Assembly (NCBI RefSeq): GCF_964204645.1
Contig: NC_134025.1
Coordinates: 23,218,001-23,282,000 of the forward strand
Source: Tubulanus polymorphus
Lineage: Eukaryota > Nemertea > Palaeonemertea > Tubulaniformes > Tubulanidae
Direction of reading: 5' to 3'
Length of the DNA stretch: 64,000 nt
A program made the translations under genes and the position numbers. The notes beneath the pieces were generated by a model, which did no database searches, was not told the origin of the DNA, and worked only from the letters and a program-made list of their open reading frames with translations. Positions 9,301-18,003 of this stretch are shown here, piece by piece (positions within the stretch are counted from its first letter, which is position 1; each line of letters starts with the position of its first letter).

Positions 9301-12170
9301 AACATTAACCAGAGTTGCCACTTATGTGAAGCTAAAAATCCGGAAAATAAGTCGGGGGTCTGGCCCTCCCCCAGAAAAATTTTTGAAATTAGAACGCCAG
9401 GAGATGAGTTCTGGCGCAAAACGCGTGATAGGCCTCATTTTCATTACCGCCTATAGATCATTTTTTCAAATAGCGATTGGTTCCGTCAAATACACCTCAT
9501 ATATAAACCAGAGCCAAAAACAAACGAAGCGTCAGTCGATTTCGATCGTCGCGTCATCTTGGTTTAATCGTGTACTGCGGGGTTGTTGCCACTACGTGGC
9601 AGCACAATACGGCTTTTTCGAACCCTCTACAGAGCCGTCACGTTTTGATGTTTAGGGTCGAATCCCGAATTGATTTTTTTTTCGCGATGTTTTCTTTTGT
9701 GGTTATTTGACTCCCGAAAATCCGGAAATGAAATTGGATTTTTTTAAAATCCGGAATTCCGGAGAAGTGGCAACTCTGATTAACTTACGTACCCGAATAT
9801 ATTCATTCTTAATACTTACAAATTTAACAGACTTTGTATCCAAGCGGTCAGGCCAAACGACACATCCTTCTGCGCGAGTGTCAGAGCCAGAACTAAACTG
9901 ACCGTGATCAGGAGACTGGTCGGTGACGCCGGATAGACACCATTGTGAACGCGATTCTACAAAATTCGTAAATATATGCAAATATTGTTACCGTATCTAC
10001 TCAGGCGGCAAAAACAAAGCACATTGCAGCGCTTACAGCGATCGATGATTTGACTCGATGTATATCGCTCTTGAATACTGAACGAATCATAACCTAAGAA
10101 TACTTAATACTAATCAAGACAGGGCGAGGGTACGACACGGCAAGTCATACCCACCCTCTGATGATTTTAGTACGAAAGCAATTACGGTATTTGTTGCACA
10201 TGTAATTGTGGTGGTTGATGCTATGTTTTTCATTTAGGGCCTCGCATATGAACCGAAACAAATAAGATACCCAAACAGGGAGCTGTGGCAATCGCGGGGA
10301 TGCATCATATGACTATATTCACTAAGTATTTGCAGCGATTACAAGCAACTTTTTGTCACCGCGTCCATAAAACATCAAACATGTCAGATATTTGGCGAAT
10401 GCAAAATACACAATAATCACACGCAATAATCACCGAAAACTACGCTGCGCACTTTGCGTCCGCATTATTCTCAAGGGTAAATATTGACTGATTTCAGCTC
10501 AACCTGGATCCGGATCAACATAAACCATGTTTACATGTCGTATAGGGAAATGACATCAAGAAACCGGATAACACTGATACGATAAAATCATAGACAAAGT
10601 ACATGTGATCTGATTATCCATAAGACAGAAAGGTCAAATTTCTGGTAGAGCAATTATGATTTACTCATTGAAACAGTATTTCATGATTTGAATTGCACGC
10701 AAATACTAAGGGCAAATTAAGTTGGTCATAAGACACACAACACCATAACTTACTAAAACACTTTGACCCTCTAATGACTGTTGGAATTTGGACTTCAGCC
10801 ATTTATTATGTCTACTGAAACCGAACAGTCACAAATAGGCTAATTCACCTTAATTGTCTAAGAAAAAATCATGAACTTCATACACTTAGACTAACCACAA
10901 CAATGTTTTTGCATATAAGCCTCACCAGGCCATCCCATGATGGTCTGTTTGCTGTAACCCGACCGACCCAACTTCAAAGGTACCGAGGGAAAACTTTTTG
11001 GGGGATTCATTGAAATGAATTTAATTTTTGATATTTTTTCCACACAAAAAAGGTGATAAATTTGTTTTTTGCCCTAAATTTTTGCAAAAAAATATTTCTA
11101 CCTACCTACACCAACTCATCCTGAAAACTTGACTCGGGTGTTACGGCAAACAGATGATTATTTTGGGATGGCCCCAGTATAAAACGGCACATGGTTTCGT
11201 CTTATGAGGCATCAAAAAATGTTTAATTCATCAAATATATTGCAGAAATTCATGCATTCAGCTATTTACCTATGCCGCCACCTTAAAATACTATAGTACG
11301 CTATAGGTCTACTATGCGCGGTTCTGTCAATTCATAACGTTATTTGCTTAATCCCGATAATATCCACAAATGTATAAAAAAACTGTCCATAGCAGGTGTT
11401 TAAAACACGCAAAACATTTCGTATACGAAAAATGTGCAAAATGAAACCATTTCAACAAACGAATAAAACAAACTAGATAATATTTTCTGGGAGCAAATAT
11501 TACATGAAATATGAGCCGAATCTGGGATGAATTTTATCAAATAAATCGAACAGGCTGAATTTAAGATCATAAGATTGGTAAACAGCTTAGTAAATGCTGA
11601 TCGAAAATCATAGCAAAAGTAATATCTGCATATAATGCAGTAATTGAATAGGTCACTTCTCTTCTTAGGGAAACCATTCAATCTCCCATTCTGACAAGCA
11701 AGTTCTACCAATAATGCATTAAAGAAACTCAAGTCTTTAATCGAACAAGATTTCTGAGTAAGACTTGCAAACCTGGATCCAATTCCACACTTGTGAAATG
11801 GATTAAACTTCATTTTCAATGTTTTAACTCTACTAGAGTCAAATTTAACACAGAGCAGTGGAACTCAGTCTACGTAACATGTAAAATATATACGAGTGGA
11901 TGGAATCTGCCCTAAATTGCAAATCTAGCCATTACACACTAATTACCAACTCATTATTCATTCAAAAGCACCCGAAAATTGCGCAGATAGCTGGAAACAA
12001 AAAATCTCCCTAAATCGATGCCTTACCTTGAATCGTAAGAATTTGATTTTGTTCGCGCGGACAAAACTTTCCCAAACGGCGCGGAAAGCTTCGTGATTGA
12101 CGTTGACGTCGACTCCGCCGTCCGGAGAAACGGTGAACGAGAACGCAACGGCAGAATGCGCTTCTGCCAT
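202..12170 (-). CDS. CPT1: Carnitine O-palmitoyltransferase 1 (CPT1), C-terminus outside window
   Basis: CPT1 transfers long-chain acyl groups from CoA to carnitine on the mitochondrial outer membrane; it is the malonyl-CoA-regulated entry step of fatty-acid oxidation. Joining exons 12170-12027, 9956-9820, 9262-9088, 8121-8020, 7688-7551, 7465-7388, 6937-6830, one of 5198-5114 or 5032-4948, 2996-2882, 2696-2540, 2326-2276, 984-877, 780-755, 681-616, 528-444 and 366-202 gives 580 codons with every phase matching and GT-AG borders throughout. Visible landmarks are the regulatory N-terminus [10 protein letters not shown] (Glu3, His5 kept), two membrane segments in exons 3 and 4, Cys304, catalytic His473 and Asp477. 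The family is about 770 residues, so roughly 190 C-terminal residues lie left of position 1. The minus-strand exons are spread over 12 kb with introns of 26 to 2,100 bases full of small transposons. Identification is very secure; transcript structure is predicted only. Confidence 0.95.
444..528 (-). CDS. CPT1: CPT1 exon
   Basis: Residues 497-525, [20 protein letters not shown] then LQWDLPEE. This matches the GHCKGD...LQWD block of CPT1. The acceptor is AACCAG|G and the donor GAG|GTACTC. 85 nt. Confidence 0.92.
616..681 (-). CDS. CPT1: CPT1 exon
   Basis: Completes Trp475, then [20 protein letters not shown] and FG. The donor chosen is TTCGG|GTAAGT at 616. An upstream GTAAGT at 633-638 also exists but would lose eight residues and break the phase with the next exon, so the distal donor is preferred. 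Asp477 is conserved. Confidence 0.88.
755..780 (-). CDS. CPT1: CPT1 26-nt microexon with catalytic histidine
   Basis: The 26-nt exon has acceptor TTTCAG|TTT and donor TTG|GTGAGT. It encodes FGFNAEHSW (the last codon is completed by the next exon). The His is residue 473, the catalytic base of the carnitine acyltransferase family. It was found by following the frame between the flanking exons; phase 0 in and phase 2 out both match. Confidence 0.9.
877..984 (-). CDS. CPT1: CPT1 exon
   Basis: Residues 431-466, [20 protein letters not shown] followed by [16 protein letters not shown]. The RWFDKSF motif is diagnostic of CPT1. The acceptor is TTTTTAG|AAT and the donor CGG|GTAAGT. Confidence 0.94.
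985..2275 (-). other. CPT1: CPT1 intron, no recognised element
   Basis: AT-rich intron sequence between exons 12 and 13. I see no coding block matching the protein, no terminal inverted repeats and no clear repeat family. Confidence 0.6.
2276..2326 (-). CDS. CPT1: CPT1 exon (51 nt)
   Basis: Residues 414-430, [17 protein letters not shown], matching the AAFFVTLDETEEGY region of mammalian CPT1. The acceptor is TATCAG|GCT and the donor ACT|GTGAGT. Confidence 0.9.
2540..2696 (-). CDS. CPT1: CPT1 exon
   Basis: Residues 361-413, with [20 protein letters not shown], then [20 protein letters not shown]. The acceptor is TTTCCAG|C and the donor AAAAG|GTACGT. 157 nt, restoring phase 0. Confidence 0.94.
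2882..2996 (-). CDS. CPT1: CPT1 exon
   Basis: Residues 323-361, [20 protein letters not shown] then [14 protein letters not shown]. The acceptor is TTTCAG|AT and the donor GAAGT|GTAAGT. The leading AT completes the Asp codon begun by either alternative exon (G|AT), confirming that 9a and 9b are interchangeable. Confidence 0.93.
2997..4947 (-). other. CPT1: CPT1 intron between exon 9b and exon 10
   Basis: The protein is continuous across this 2-kb gap, so no coding exon is expected. It contains a locally repetitive stretch at about 3190-3330 built from variants of gtttccctgtg/cagggaaac in both orientations. Otherwise nothing is recognised. Confidence 0.55.
4948..5032 (-). CDS. CPT1: CPT1 alternative exon 9b
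   Basis: Second copy of the 85-nt exon, with acceptor TTACAG|ATA and donor ACAG|GTAGAC. It encodes [17 protein letters not shown] to TRIPGDET, residues 295-322, plus one base. It differs from 9a at six of 28 residues: QVN at 296-298, Trp306, Thr315 and Asp320. The 81-base intron separating the two copies may be too short to be spliced efficiently, which would favour choosing one copy per transcript. Both copies keep good splice sites and an open frame. Confidence 0.9.
5114..5198 (-). CDS. CPT1: CPT1 alternative exon 9a
   Basis: The exon is 85 nt with acceptor TTATAG|ATT and donor ACAG|GTATAT. It encodes residues 295-322, starting [17 protein letters not shown] and ending CRIPGQET, plus one base. 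It aligns without gaps to exon 9b 81 bases downstream. Variable positions relative to 9b are 296-298 (LLQ), 306 (Ala), 315 (Cys) and 320 (Gln). Because 85 is not a multiple of 3, including both copies or neither would shift the frame, which predicts mutually exclusive use. Cys304 is kept. Confidence 0.9.
5322..5648. mobile_element. MITE in CPT1 intron
   Basis: It has terminal inverted repeats TGGTTCCCACAG (5322-5333) and CTGTGGGAACCA (5637-5648), with further inverted similarity inside (AAAATTCCCAAGTTTT on the left, its complement on the right). The length is 327 bp with no coding capacity. It lies about 120 bases upstream of the acceptor of alternative exon 9a. No clean target-site duplication, so the superfamily is not assigned. 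Confidence 0.6.
6830..6937 (-). CDS. CPT1: CPT1 exon
   Basis: Residues 259-294, [20 protein letters not shown] then [16 protein letters not shown]. The acceptor is TTTACAG|GAT and the donor CCG|GTAAGT. 108 nt, phase 0. It is followed downstream by the duplicated exon pair. Confidence 0.94.
7388..7465 (-). CDS. CPT1: CPT1 exon
   Basis: Residues 233-258, [20 protein letters not shown] followed by SNFYGI, one of the best-conserved carnitine acyltransferase blocks. The acceptor is TCTTCAG|GTG and the donor ATC|GTAAGT. 78 nt, phase 0. Confidence 0.94.
7551..7688 (-). CDS. CPT1: CPT1 exon
   Basis: Residues 187-232, starting [20 protein letters not shown] and ending KSWLSPNY. The acceptor is CATCAG|TAT and the donor TAC|GTGAGT. 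138 nt, phase 0 at both ends; the next exon continues with VSDWWEEY. Confidence 0.93.
8020..8121 (-). CDS. CPT1: CPT1 exon
   Basis: Residues 153-186, including [20 protein letters not shown] and PAIKDTMRR, the start of the catalytic domain. The acceptor is TTTGTAG|GG and the donor AGA|GTAAGT. It is in phase 0 at both ends (102 nt). Confidence 0.93.
8713..9011. mobile_element. piggyBac-type MITE in CPT1 intron
   Basis: A 291-bp element (8717-9007) is bounded by TTAA on both sides (8713-8716 and 9008-9011). Its terminal inverted repeats are CCCTTTCAGTGC and GCACGGAAAGGG. TTAA duplication and a CCC start are the piggyBac signature. Inside are repeated GCGCTGCGGTGTA palindromic motifs. Non-autonomous; no transposase remains. 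Confidence 0.75.
9088..9262 (-). CDS. CPT1: CPT1 exon, second transmembrane segment
   Basis: Residues 94-152. The hydrophobic stretch [19 protein letters not shown] is TM2 and is followed by [16 protein letters not shown], a conserved CPT1 motif. The acceptor is ATTTCAG|A and the donor TTG|GTAAGT. A hAT-like element sits immediately upstream in the preceding intron. Confidence 0.93.
9304..9784. mobile_element. hAT-like MITE (CAG termini, 6-bp duplication)
   Basis: The 469-bp element 9310-9778 has perfect 14-bp inverted repeats CAGAGTTGCCACTT / AAGTGGCAACTCTG and a direct duplication ATTAAC on each side (9304-9309 and 9779-9784). A subterminal inverted AAAATCCGGAA repeat is also present. The CAG start suggests hAT, but 6 bp is shorter than the usual 8-bp duplication. 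It occupies most of the short intron between CPT1 exons 3 and 4. Confidence 0.75.
9820..9956 (-). CDS. CPT1: CPT1 exon, first transmembrane segment
   Basis: Residues 49-94 start [14 protein letters not shown] and run into the hydrophobic segment [14 protein letters not shown], the first of the two outer-membrane anchors. The acceptor is TTGTAG|AAT and the donor TT|GTAAG. It ends after two bases of codon 94, matching the single leading base of the next exon. Confidence 0.92.
10928..11173. mobile_element. Foldback MITE in CPT1 intron
   Basis: The ends GGCCATCCC (10928) and GGGATGGCC (11165-11173) are inverted. Further inside, CTGTTTGCTGTAAC on the left pairs with GTTACGGCAAACAG on the right. 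CCA flanks both ends as a possible 3-bp target duplication. About 246 bp, no coding capacity, superfamily unknown. Confidence 0.6.
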
Positions 12171-12178
12171 CTTCTTCG
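12027..12178 (-). CDS. CPT1: CPT1 exon with start codon
   Basis: The acceptor TTGTAG follows a long pyrimidine run, the ATG is at 12170-12168, and the donor is AAG|GTAAGG. It encodes residues 1-48, from [10 protein letters not shown] to IKFLRFK. Glu3 and His5, which set malonyl-CoA sensitivity in mammalian CPT1A, are conserved, so malonyl-CoA regulation is likely. The first 8 bases are 5' UTR, so at least one upstream non-coding exon exists. Confidence 0.93.
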
Positions 12179-14135
12179 CTACAATAAAAAAAAAAAAAAT
12201 CGATGTCGGCTGCGATAAATTACGCAACAACTGATACACGACGGAAAACCGCGCCGAGTTTTCACATCGATCTGCTTCGCTCGTACGTTCATAGATAGAT
12301 TACTATCTAATTCGATATTCTATAGTAGGCCTACTTAAGTCGGACGTGTGCCAAATTTTTTTCAAATCGCCTTGTCGAGCTCGAAGAAACAATGACAAAG
12401 AGCGCACGCCTCGTGCTTTGAACGACGAAATTACAATGCACGGTTAGTATGTATCTAGGTAGCACCGCGAGTTCAAGCGGTAGTTGAAGAATCTCGGAAT
12501 TTCGAATACTCTGGCGATTCATAATCATAAAGGAGACACATTTTTTTAACACGGTACAGAGCCGCGAACATTCGACTTCGAACTTCGCACCGCAGACCAA
12601 CAGTAACGACAACATAGACCGACTGACCCCCAGTCAAATAAATAGGTCTTTAGACTGTGAATAAAAAATAACACATACTCAAAATATAGATAGGGCCTAA
12701 CGTAAATAAAGTCCGCTTCATTTGAGATTAAAAACCTACAATTCATCACTACTACTATAATAGTATCATCATCCGATGATAAGAATTCTTTCTTCAGAGT
12801 TTCTGCAGAAATATCATTTATGACTTGTAAGTCTAACCTAGGGCTGGGAACTATTTTCGCAATTCTTTTATAGGCCTAAAATAGCCTAATCAGTACTTCA
12901 ATTTTAGATAAATAATTTTTAGCAGAGATCAGTTTCTAATTCTATAGGCAGGAAAAAATTTTCTTCTGAATCATAATCACTTCTATTTGATGTTTAGTCA
13001 CTAGGCAACTACAACTGGAGGCTGTGCTTTAAGCAGATCTTTCAGGAACGTGAAAATTTGTCTAACTTGAGCGATAACCTAGCGATTAGGTCACTAACTA
13101 AGCCAAGTTCGGAGTTGTCCTTTCGGGGTATCAAGATGTTTCACACTATAGGTAAAAACTGCTTAAGGATTGGAATATAGGGCCTAAAATGATAAAAGGA
13201 TCATTTAGGACCTATCATTGCTATATAGGCCTAAATAGACAATGGATATTCCGCAGAAACAGCATTATTTTAGTAGCCCAAGTATTATTATGCTGCATTC
13301 TATATAAAATAAGATAGGCCACTAAAAAAAAATAATTTCAACATTATTCTTATATTAGACGAAGGGTCAGGGTTATGATCTAGAGGGTTAAGGTAAGGAT
13401 GAGAAGAGGGTTAGGGTATATTTTAAGGCTAGGATTAGGGTTTAAAATAGGATTCTACATTGAAAAAATTCAAGCAGTTTACAACCCGACAACGAGCCTC
13501 AGATCAATAAATCATTGACCTAATGGGAAGTATATACACGAGCAATATGCTGGCCTTGGTTTGACTTGTCAATATCCTGCTCAATCTCTACCTTTCCCCT
13601 CGCACAAGTTGCACACATCAACATCATGGGATAAGCCATAGCACTGCCATAGTGAAATTTACTTACGATACGAGGGTTGACAACATAATCTATATACATC
13701 TAAAATTTTGAAGTCATGATTTGACATTTCGACAACGATAAGCCACAATAATAATCCAGGGACAGCAAGACCATATTGTAACGTAGCCGTAGGAGGCCGA
13801 TTTTCGCTTGTAGGGAGTAGTCAATCGGGCTACAACATATGCCAAAAAAGACGTTGCATTCAATCATTGTGAAAATGACTCAGCCTTAACCCTCTTCATT
13901 ACAATTTTTGGGAGGGGGTACGAAAGTGCAATAGCGCTTTCATTAATCTATAGGCCTACTAAATCAAATGAACACCGAACAGGGAGGAGACCGACTGGGC
14001 TGACTTGATTTAGTCGTGTAAGTAGTTAGACCGAGCGAGGATGAAGTCGAACCGTAGAGAGAGAGTGTGCGGTGGACGGGCCGTAGAGGCCGAGGATACT
14101 CAGTCAGTACCTAATTAACCTGTCCTATGCATGGT
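12179..14135. other. Probable first CPT1 intron, no coding signal
   Basis: No protein-coding exon recognised. A degenerate run of ttaggg/gggtta-like motifs occurs at about 13360-13450. The segment is assumed to be the intron between a 5' non-coding exon and the ATG exon of CPT1. Confidence 0.45.
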
Positions 14136-14683
14136 CTAATGTCTATTTATTAATTGATGAGACCTGTTTTTCTGGGATATTTTGCTTACTTTTTGGGGTA
14201 CATACCTCATTTATGTCTTAACAGAATGCCAAAAATCGCGGACAACAACTGAATATCCGATATATTTCCAGTTCTGTACCAATTAGATGGATTGGCAAAA
14301 AGACTCCTTAAGTCCAGTTGAATGAGAGAGAAAATCCTCCATTTTGTCAAATTTCTTGGATTTGAACATTGTTACCATGCCTACGCCACCCTGATTTAGT
14401 TGTTGAGACCCCACAAGAAAAATAACTTCATTTCGTAGGCATGGTGACAATGTAAAAATTCAAGAAATTTCACAAAATGGAGGATTTTCTCTCTCATTCA
14501 ACTGGACTTAAGGAGTCTTTTTGCCAATCCATCTAATTGGTACAGAACTGGAAATATATCGGATATTCAGTTGTTGTCCGCGACTTTTGGCATTCTGTTA
14601 AGACATAAATGAGGTATGTACCCCAAAAAGTAAGCAAAATATCCCAGAAAAACAGGTCTCATCAATTAATAAATAGACATTAG
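14136..14683. mobile_element. 548-bp foldback element (250-bp arms)
   Basis: The left arm 14136-14385 and right arm 14434-14683 are near-perfect reverse complements with a spacer of about 48 bases. Examples are CTAATGTCTATTTATTAATT at the left edge and its complement at the right, and CATGCCTACG against CGTAGGCATG at the inner ends. Only scattered mismatches are visible. No ORF and no clear target duplication. It is a recent foldback/MITE insertion or a local inverted duplication. Confidence 0.8.
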
Positions 14684-14756
14684 CAATGCGATAATGAATT
14701 AAAATCCTGAATACTTTTAAGACCAAAATCAATACGATCAAAATAAATACTCATAC

Positions 14757-14960
14757 CTCAAAAACACACTGTATGCAGCTATGTAACGACTGAAGCGCGT
14801 CAGACTGTCAAATCAACACACAAACGCTGCACTCCACGCGTGACCAACCGCGACACCCGTTGCCCGTAGCGCTCGAACGAGAAACCCTCGCTTACCGGTG
14901 ATGACACTTCAATTCAATTCATTAACAATTCCAGGATAGGTGGGCGCGTGGTCCGTCCTC
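14757..14960 (-). promoter_or_regulatory. CPT1: Possible CPT1 5' non-coding exon and promoter
   Basis: The ATG exon is preceded by an acceptor, so a leader exon must lie upstream. On the minus strand a good donor TTGAG|GTATGAG occurs at 14757. Upstream of it is a locally CpG-richer stretch (about 14800-14960). This is inference only; no core promoter element is convincing. Confidence 0.3.
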
Positions 14961-15117
14961 TCGCATCCCGCTGCAAGTACATTTCTATTCTTTACTTTCT
15001 AATCCAGCAAAACATCAACTTGAAAACATTAGTGGAAATTAGAGCTGTTCGAAAACAAACTGTTAATACGATTCCATTGATTAGATGCATTTTTCCGTAA
15101 GTACAAGTAGACGCCGA

Positions 15118-15683
15118 GGGCCAGCTCAAAGCTGGTCCGGGTTAAATGCAGGAAATGGTATGAAGAGTAACCGACAGAAATGCAGAACAAAACGTTACAA
15201 AACTAAGAATTAATGTCAAATGGAATTTGGTGATCCACTGAGGTGCTCTGAACGGATCATAAATGTGTAAAAATCTATCAATTGTTAGTATTGCAATCAC
15301 CCATGGCTCCGTAGTTTTGAAAACTGTTCCTATCCCAGATGATCCATATCTATAGAAATATGGAAAAAATGTCACCATTATGAATATGGAATGCAAGTTT
15401 ACCATACGCAACTAACGCAGCCGTGAACCGGAGAGAGAGACCCAAATAACTCGTAGAAAGCGTTACTGCATCAAAACCAGCCCACATCTGCATGAGCCAA
15501 GTGGAAGAATTGAAGCCTTTATTTGACTTCGCTCTGGCAATACGACGGTAAATGAATATTGTGACCACATCCAGTATGACACCTAAAATTCCTGTCGGTA
15601 AAATCGCTACGGATGCCGACTATCATTGGTGTGAAGAGCTGGAGCGGACACCGATATGAGCAATTCGCTGTTATCATTGCCAT
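15118..15683 (-). pseudogene. GPCR pseudogene copy A (TM1-TM4 only)
   Basis: A diverged 5' part of the same receptor as the copies to the right. It starts at ATG 15683-15681 (MAMITANCSYRCPLQ) and runs through ILGVILDVVTIFIYRRIA, WAGFDAVTLSTSYLGLSLRF and TEPWVIAILTIDRFLHIYDP. The reading frame shifts at least twice, once before TM1 and once after the HIHNGDIF segment, and homology stops after TM4 near 15118. It is the oldest copy of the cluster and certainly non-functional. Confidence 0.8.
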
Positions 15684-16385
15684 ATCGTTCATTTGCAACC
15701 GTATGTCTGACATCCAAACACATATCCAATTTACCAACAGTTCGCTGATATTGTGAATCAAAAAATGCAAATTACCGGAACAACCAATAGAGTGGAAAAA
15801 TCATAATCAAATTTAGAACTATATCAAACGCTGTACCCTGAATACTGAAATCACTTCACCAATGGAATTGATAGATATATTTCTAGATGGTTCATACAAG
15901 GCTTTCATGAATGCCCAAACGGAAAATAGTGAAGTTTTAGATGATATCAATTACACTTGTCAGCGACCAAAGAAACCGACAATTTTCTGTTATTTTGGGG
16001 TTTTGGGGTCAATTAGACCCCCTAGGAGCCCTTGCACCGGGCGAAAATTATAAACACCGGGCTGTAGCTCTTGCATAGCATTATCTTCGATGGAAATTTC
16101 GGGAAAATTGGCCCTATTTTAGAATGAGGTCTCCATAGAGACCGGGAACCAGTCTACGTTGCTGCCGAGTCCGGTTCCGAGTCCGTACAATAACAACTAC
16201 AAATGAAATAGATGAATTAAGGTGTATATTCACAATTTATTTTAACGTAAAATATCTTTTTATCCAATAACAGTGCAAAAAATACACATTAAAAACCACT
16301 AAAAAATTTATAATAAATTTGAATCGAGTGATGAAATAAATTTGAATCGAGTGATACCGAATCCAGTGCTCACTTCACGACGTTA

Positions 16386-18003
16386 GGGTGGGGCCTCCCA
16401 ACTATCTTCGCCGTTCCAGTGATTATTCTAATATCCGAAGGTCATACATATAATTATAATCTATATTATACGTAACATTAGAACCCACCGGAAACGTTCA
16501 ATTCGGGGGGGGGGGGGGGTGAGGTCACCCACGAAAATTCTGACAATTTTAAGCGGTAAGATGCATTTCCGCTCAATTCAGATAATATATACTTCAAACG
16601 ACTGTGCGGAACAGTCAGTGATGAGGAATTATAGTCAAAAAATTGTCTGCGACAAAAAGAAAATATTGGAACTCGGGAATTCGGTTAAGGGACAGACAAT
16701 TGGGTCTGATTGACAACCGGTTAAATCCCTCGTGGGTATTCTCATGTTTAGTTTAATGATTACGAATAAAGGAAAATAGTTTATTTTTGAAAATGTTTAA
16801 GAAATTATCGAATTGACATGAGGAGGCCGCGAACATCGTTCATTTGGTTCTCCTGTTACAGCACATCATGCGCTGGAGTTCTTTTTTGAATACAGGATTA
16901 ATGACTGAAAAAACTATGAAATTGACGACGCTATTGAAGGAACCCATATTTTTTACACTTGCATACAACCACGGTCGTGAATAAAGTGCCTTTAACGCTT
17001 TCCCCTCTGGTGTGACACCTTGATAAACATGTTTGATAGCATCAGGTCCCTTGAATAACAGATAACTGAACACAATCGAAAGTACGACAGCAGTAGCTCG
17101 AGTATTTTTAGATTTAGGAGTACTGGAGTTTCGCCTGATCAAAAAAGCGCTTTTGAAAACTAATATCAAAATACCGATATTGGCCACTGATGTTAACAAT
17201 ACGGGAATCAATACACCGTATATACCAATGCGAAATCGCGATAGAAATTTCTCCATGTCGTTTCTTCTCCAAACGAAAATATAACCAGGTACTCCGTAGG
17301 GACAAGTGAAAGGAACCAGCTCAAAGCTGCCCATAGGCTTAAATGCTGGAAACGGCATTAAAAGTAAAACCCACAGAAATGTAGAACAAACTAACATGAA
17401 ACTGAGAATTAATGACAAGCGGAATTTGGTGATCCACTGAGGCGCTCTGAACGGATCATAAATGTGTAAAAATCTATCAACACTAAGCAACGCGATCACC
17501 CACGGCTCCGTAGTCTTGAATGTTGTCGTATTCAAGCCAAGAATAGAAAATAATTTAATTTACTCGAAGGAAATATCCTTTCACAACTCGCGTATTTGAT
17601 TGTTACCGTCACAACGACAGGTAGATTTGATGTATCAATTTTCCCTGAAAAACGAAAAACCAAATTTTCTGCAAGAGGTGGTGCATGGTATTTAACCCCG
17701 TCTTTGGAAAGGCGGACGAAACCAGAATAAAGGGGTGCTCGTGCAATATCTACAGTAGAATGCAGGCGTGGATTTAGGCGGCTTTTTGATCCTGCTCTTG
17801 ACAAGACCCTCGATTGGGGTTTTGAGGCCATTTTCCCCTGAACTCTTAACTTTGTACTGCCTAAAAGTGGCTGTTCTTACGGGCGGGCCCGTACGGATAA
17901 TTTATTGCAGTTACAATAATAAATGATAAATAGATCATAATGCAATCATTAAGCTTTTGACATTGGCTTATAGAATCTAAGATCAGGGGTTATTTTCAAA
18001 GAA
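16386..18003 (-). repeat. GPCR tandem unit B (deleted copy)
   Basis: First of three direct repeats beginning with GGTGGGGCCTCCCAACTA. Spacing to the next unit is 1,618 bp rather than about 2,135 bp because of a 519-bp internal deletion relative to unit C (equivalent to 19144-19662). The junction shares a TC dinucleotide. It contains a G homopolymer at about 16505-16519. Confidence 0.85.
16840..17535 (-). pseudogene. GPCR pseudogene copy B (TM3-TM7)
   Basis: An open frame of 231 residues covers TM3 (TEPWVIALLSVDRFLHIYDP) to the end, including NPVF and the C-terminal MMCCNRRTK. The N-terminus, TM1, TM2 and the upstream region were removed by the 519-bp deletion. The apparent start MNTTTFKTTEP is therefore a by-product. 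A five-helix product would not be a normal receptor. The retained part is free of stops, so the deletion looks recent. Confidence 0.85.

Noticed and set aside
11400-11819. 139-codon minus-strand frame in CPT1 intron
   Set aside because: No family resemblance; lies in an intron of a well-defined gene and looks like chance in AT-rich DNA.
13360-13450. Interstitial telomere-like repeats (ttaggg/gggtta)
   Set aside because: Too irregular and short to call a telomeric array.
17532-17831. 99-codon minus-strand frame (MASKPQSRVLSRAGSK...), repeated at 19667-19966
   Set aside because: It is repeated only because the GPCR unit is duplicated. The third copy (unit D) carries indels, and no domain is recognisable.
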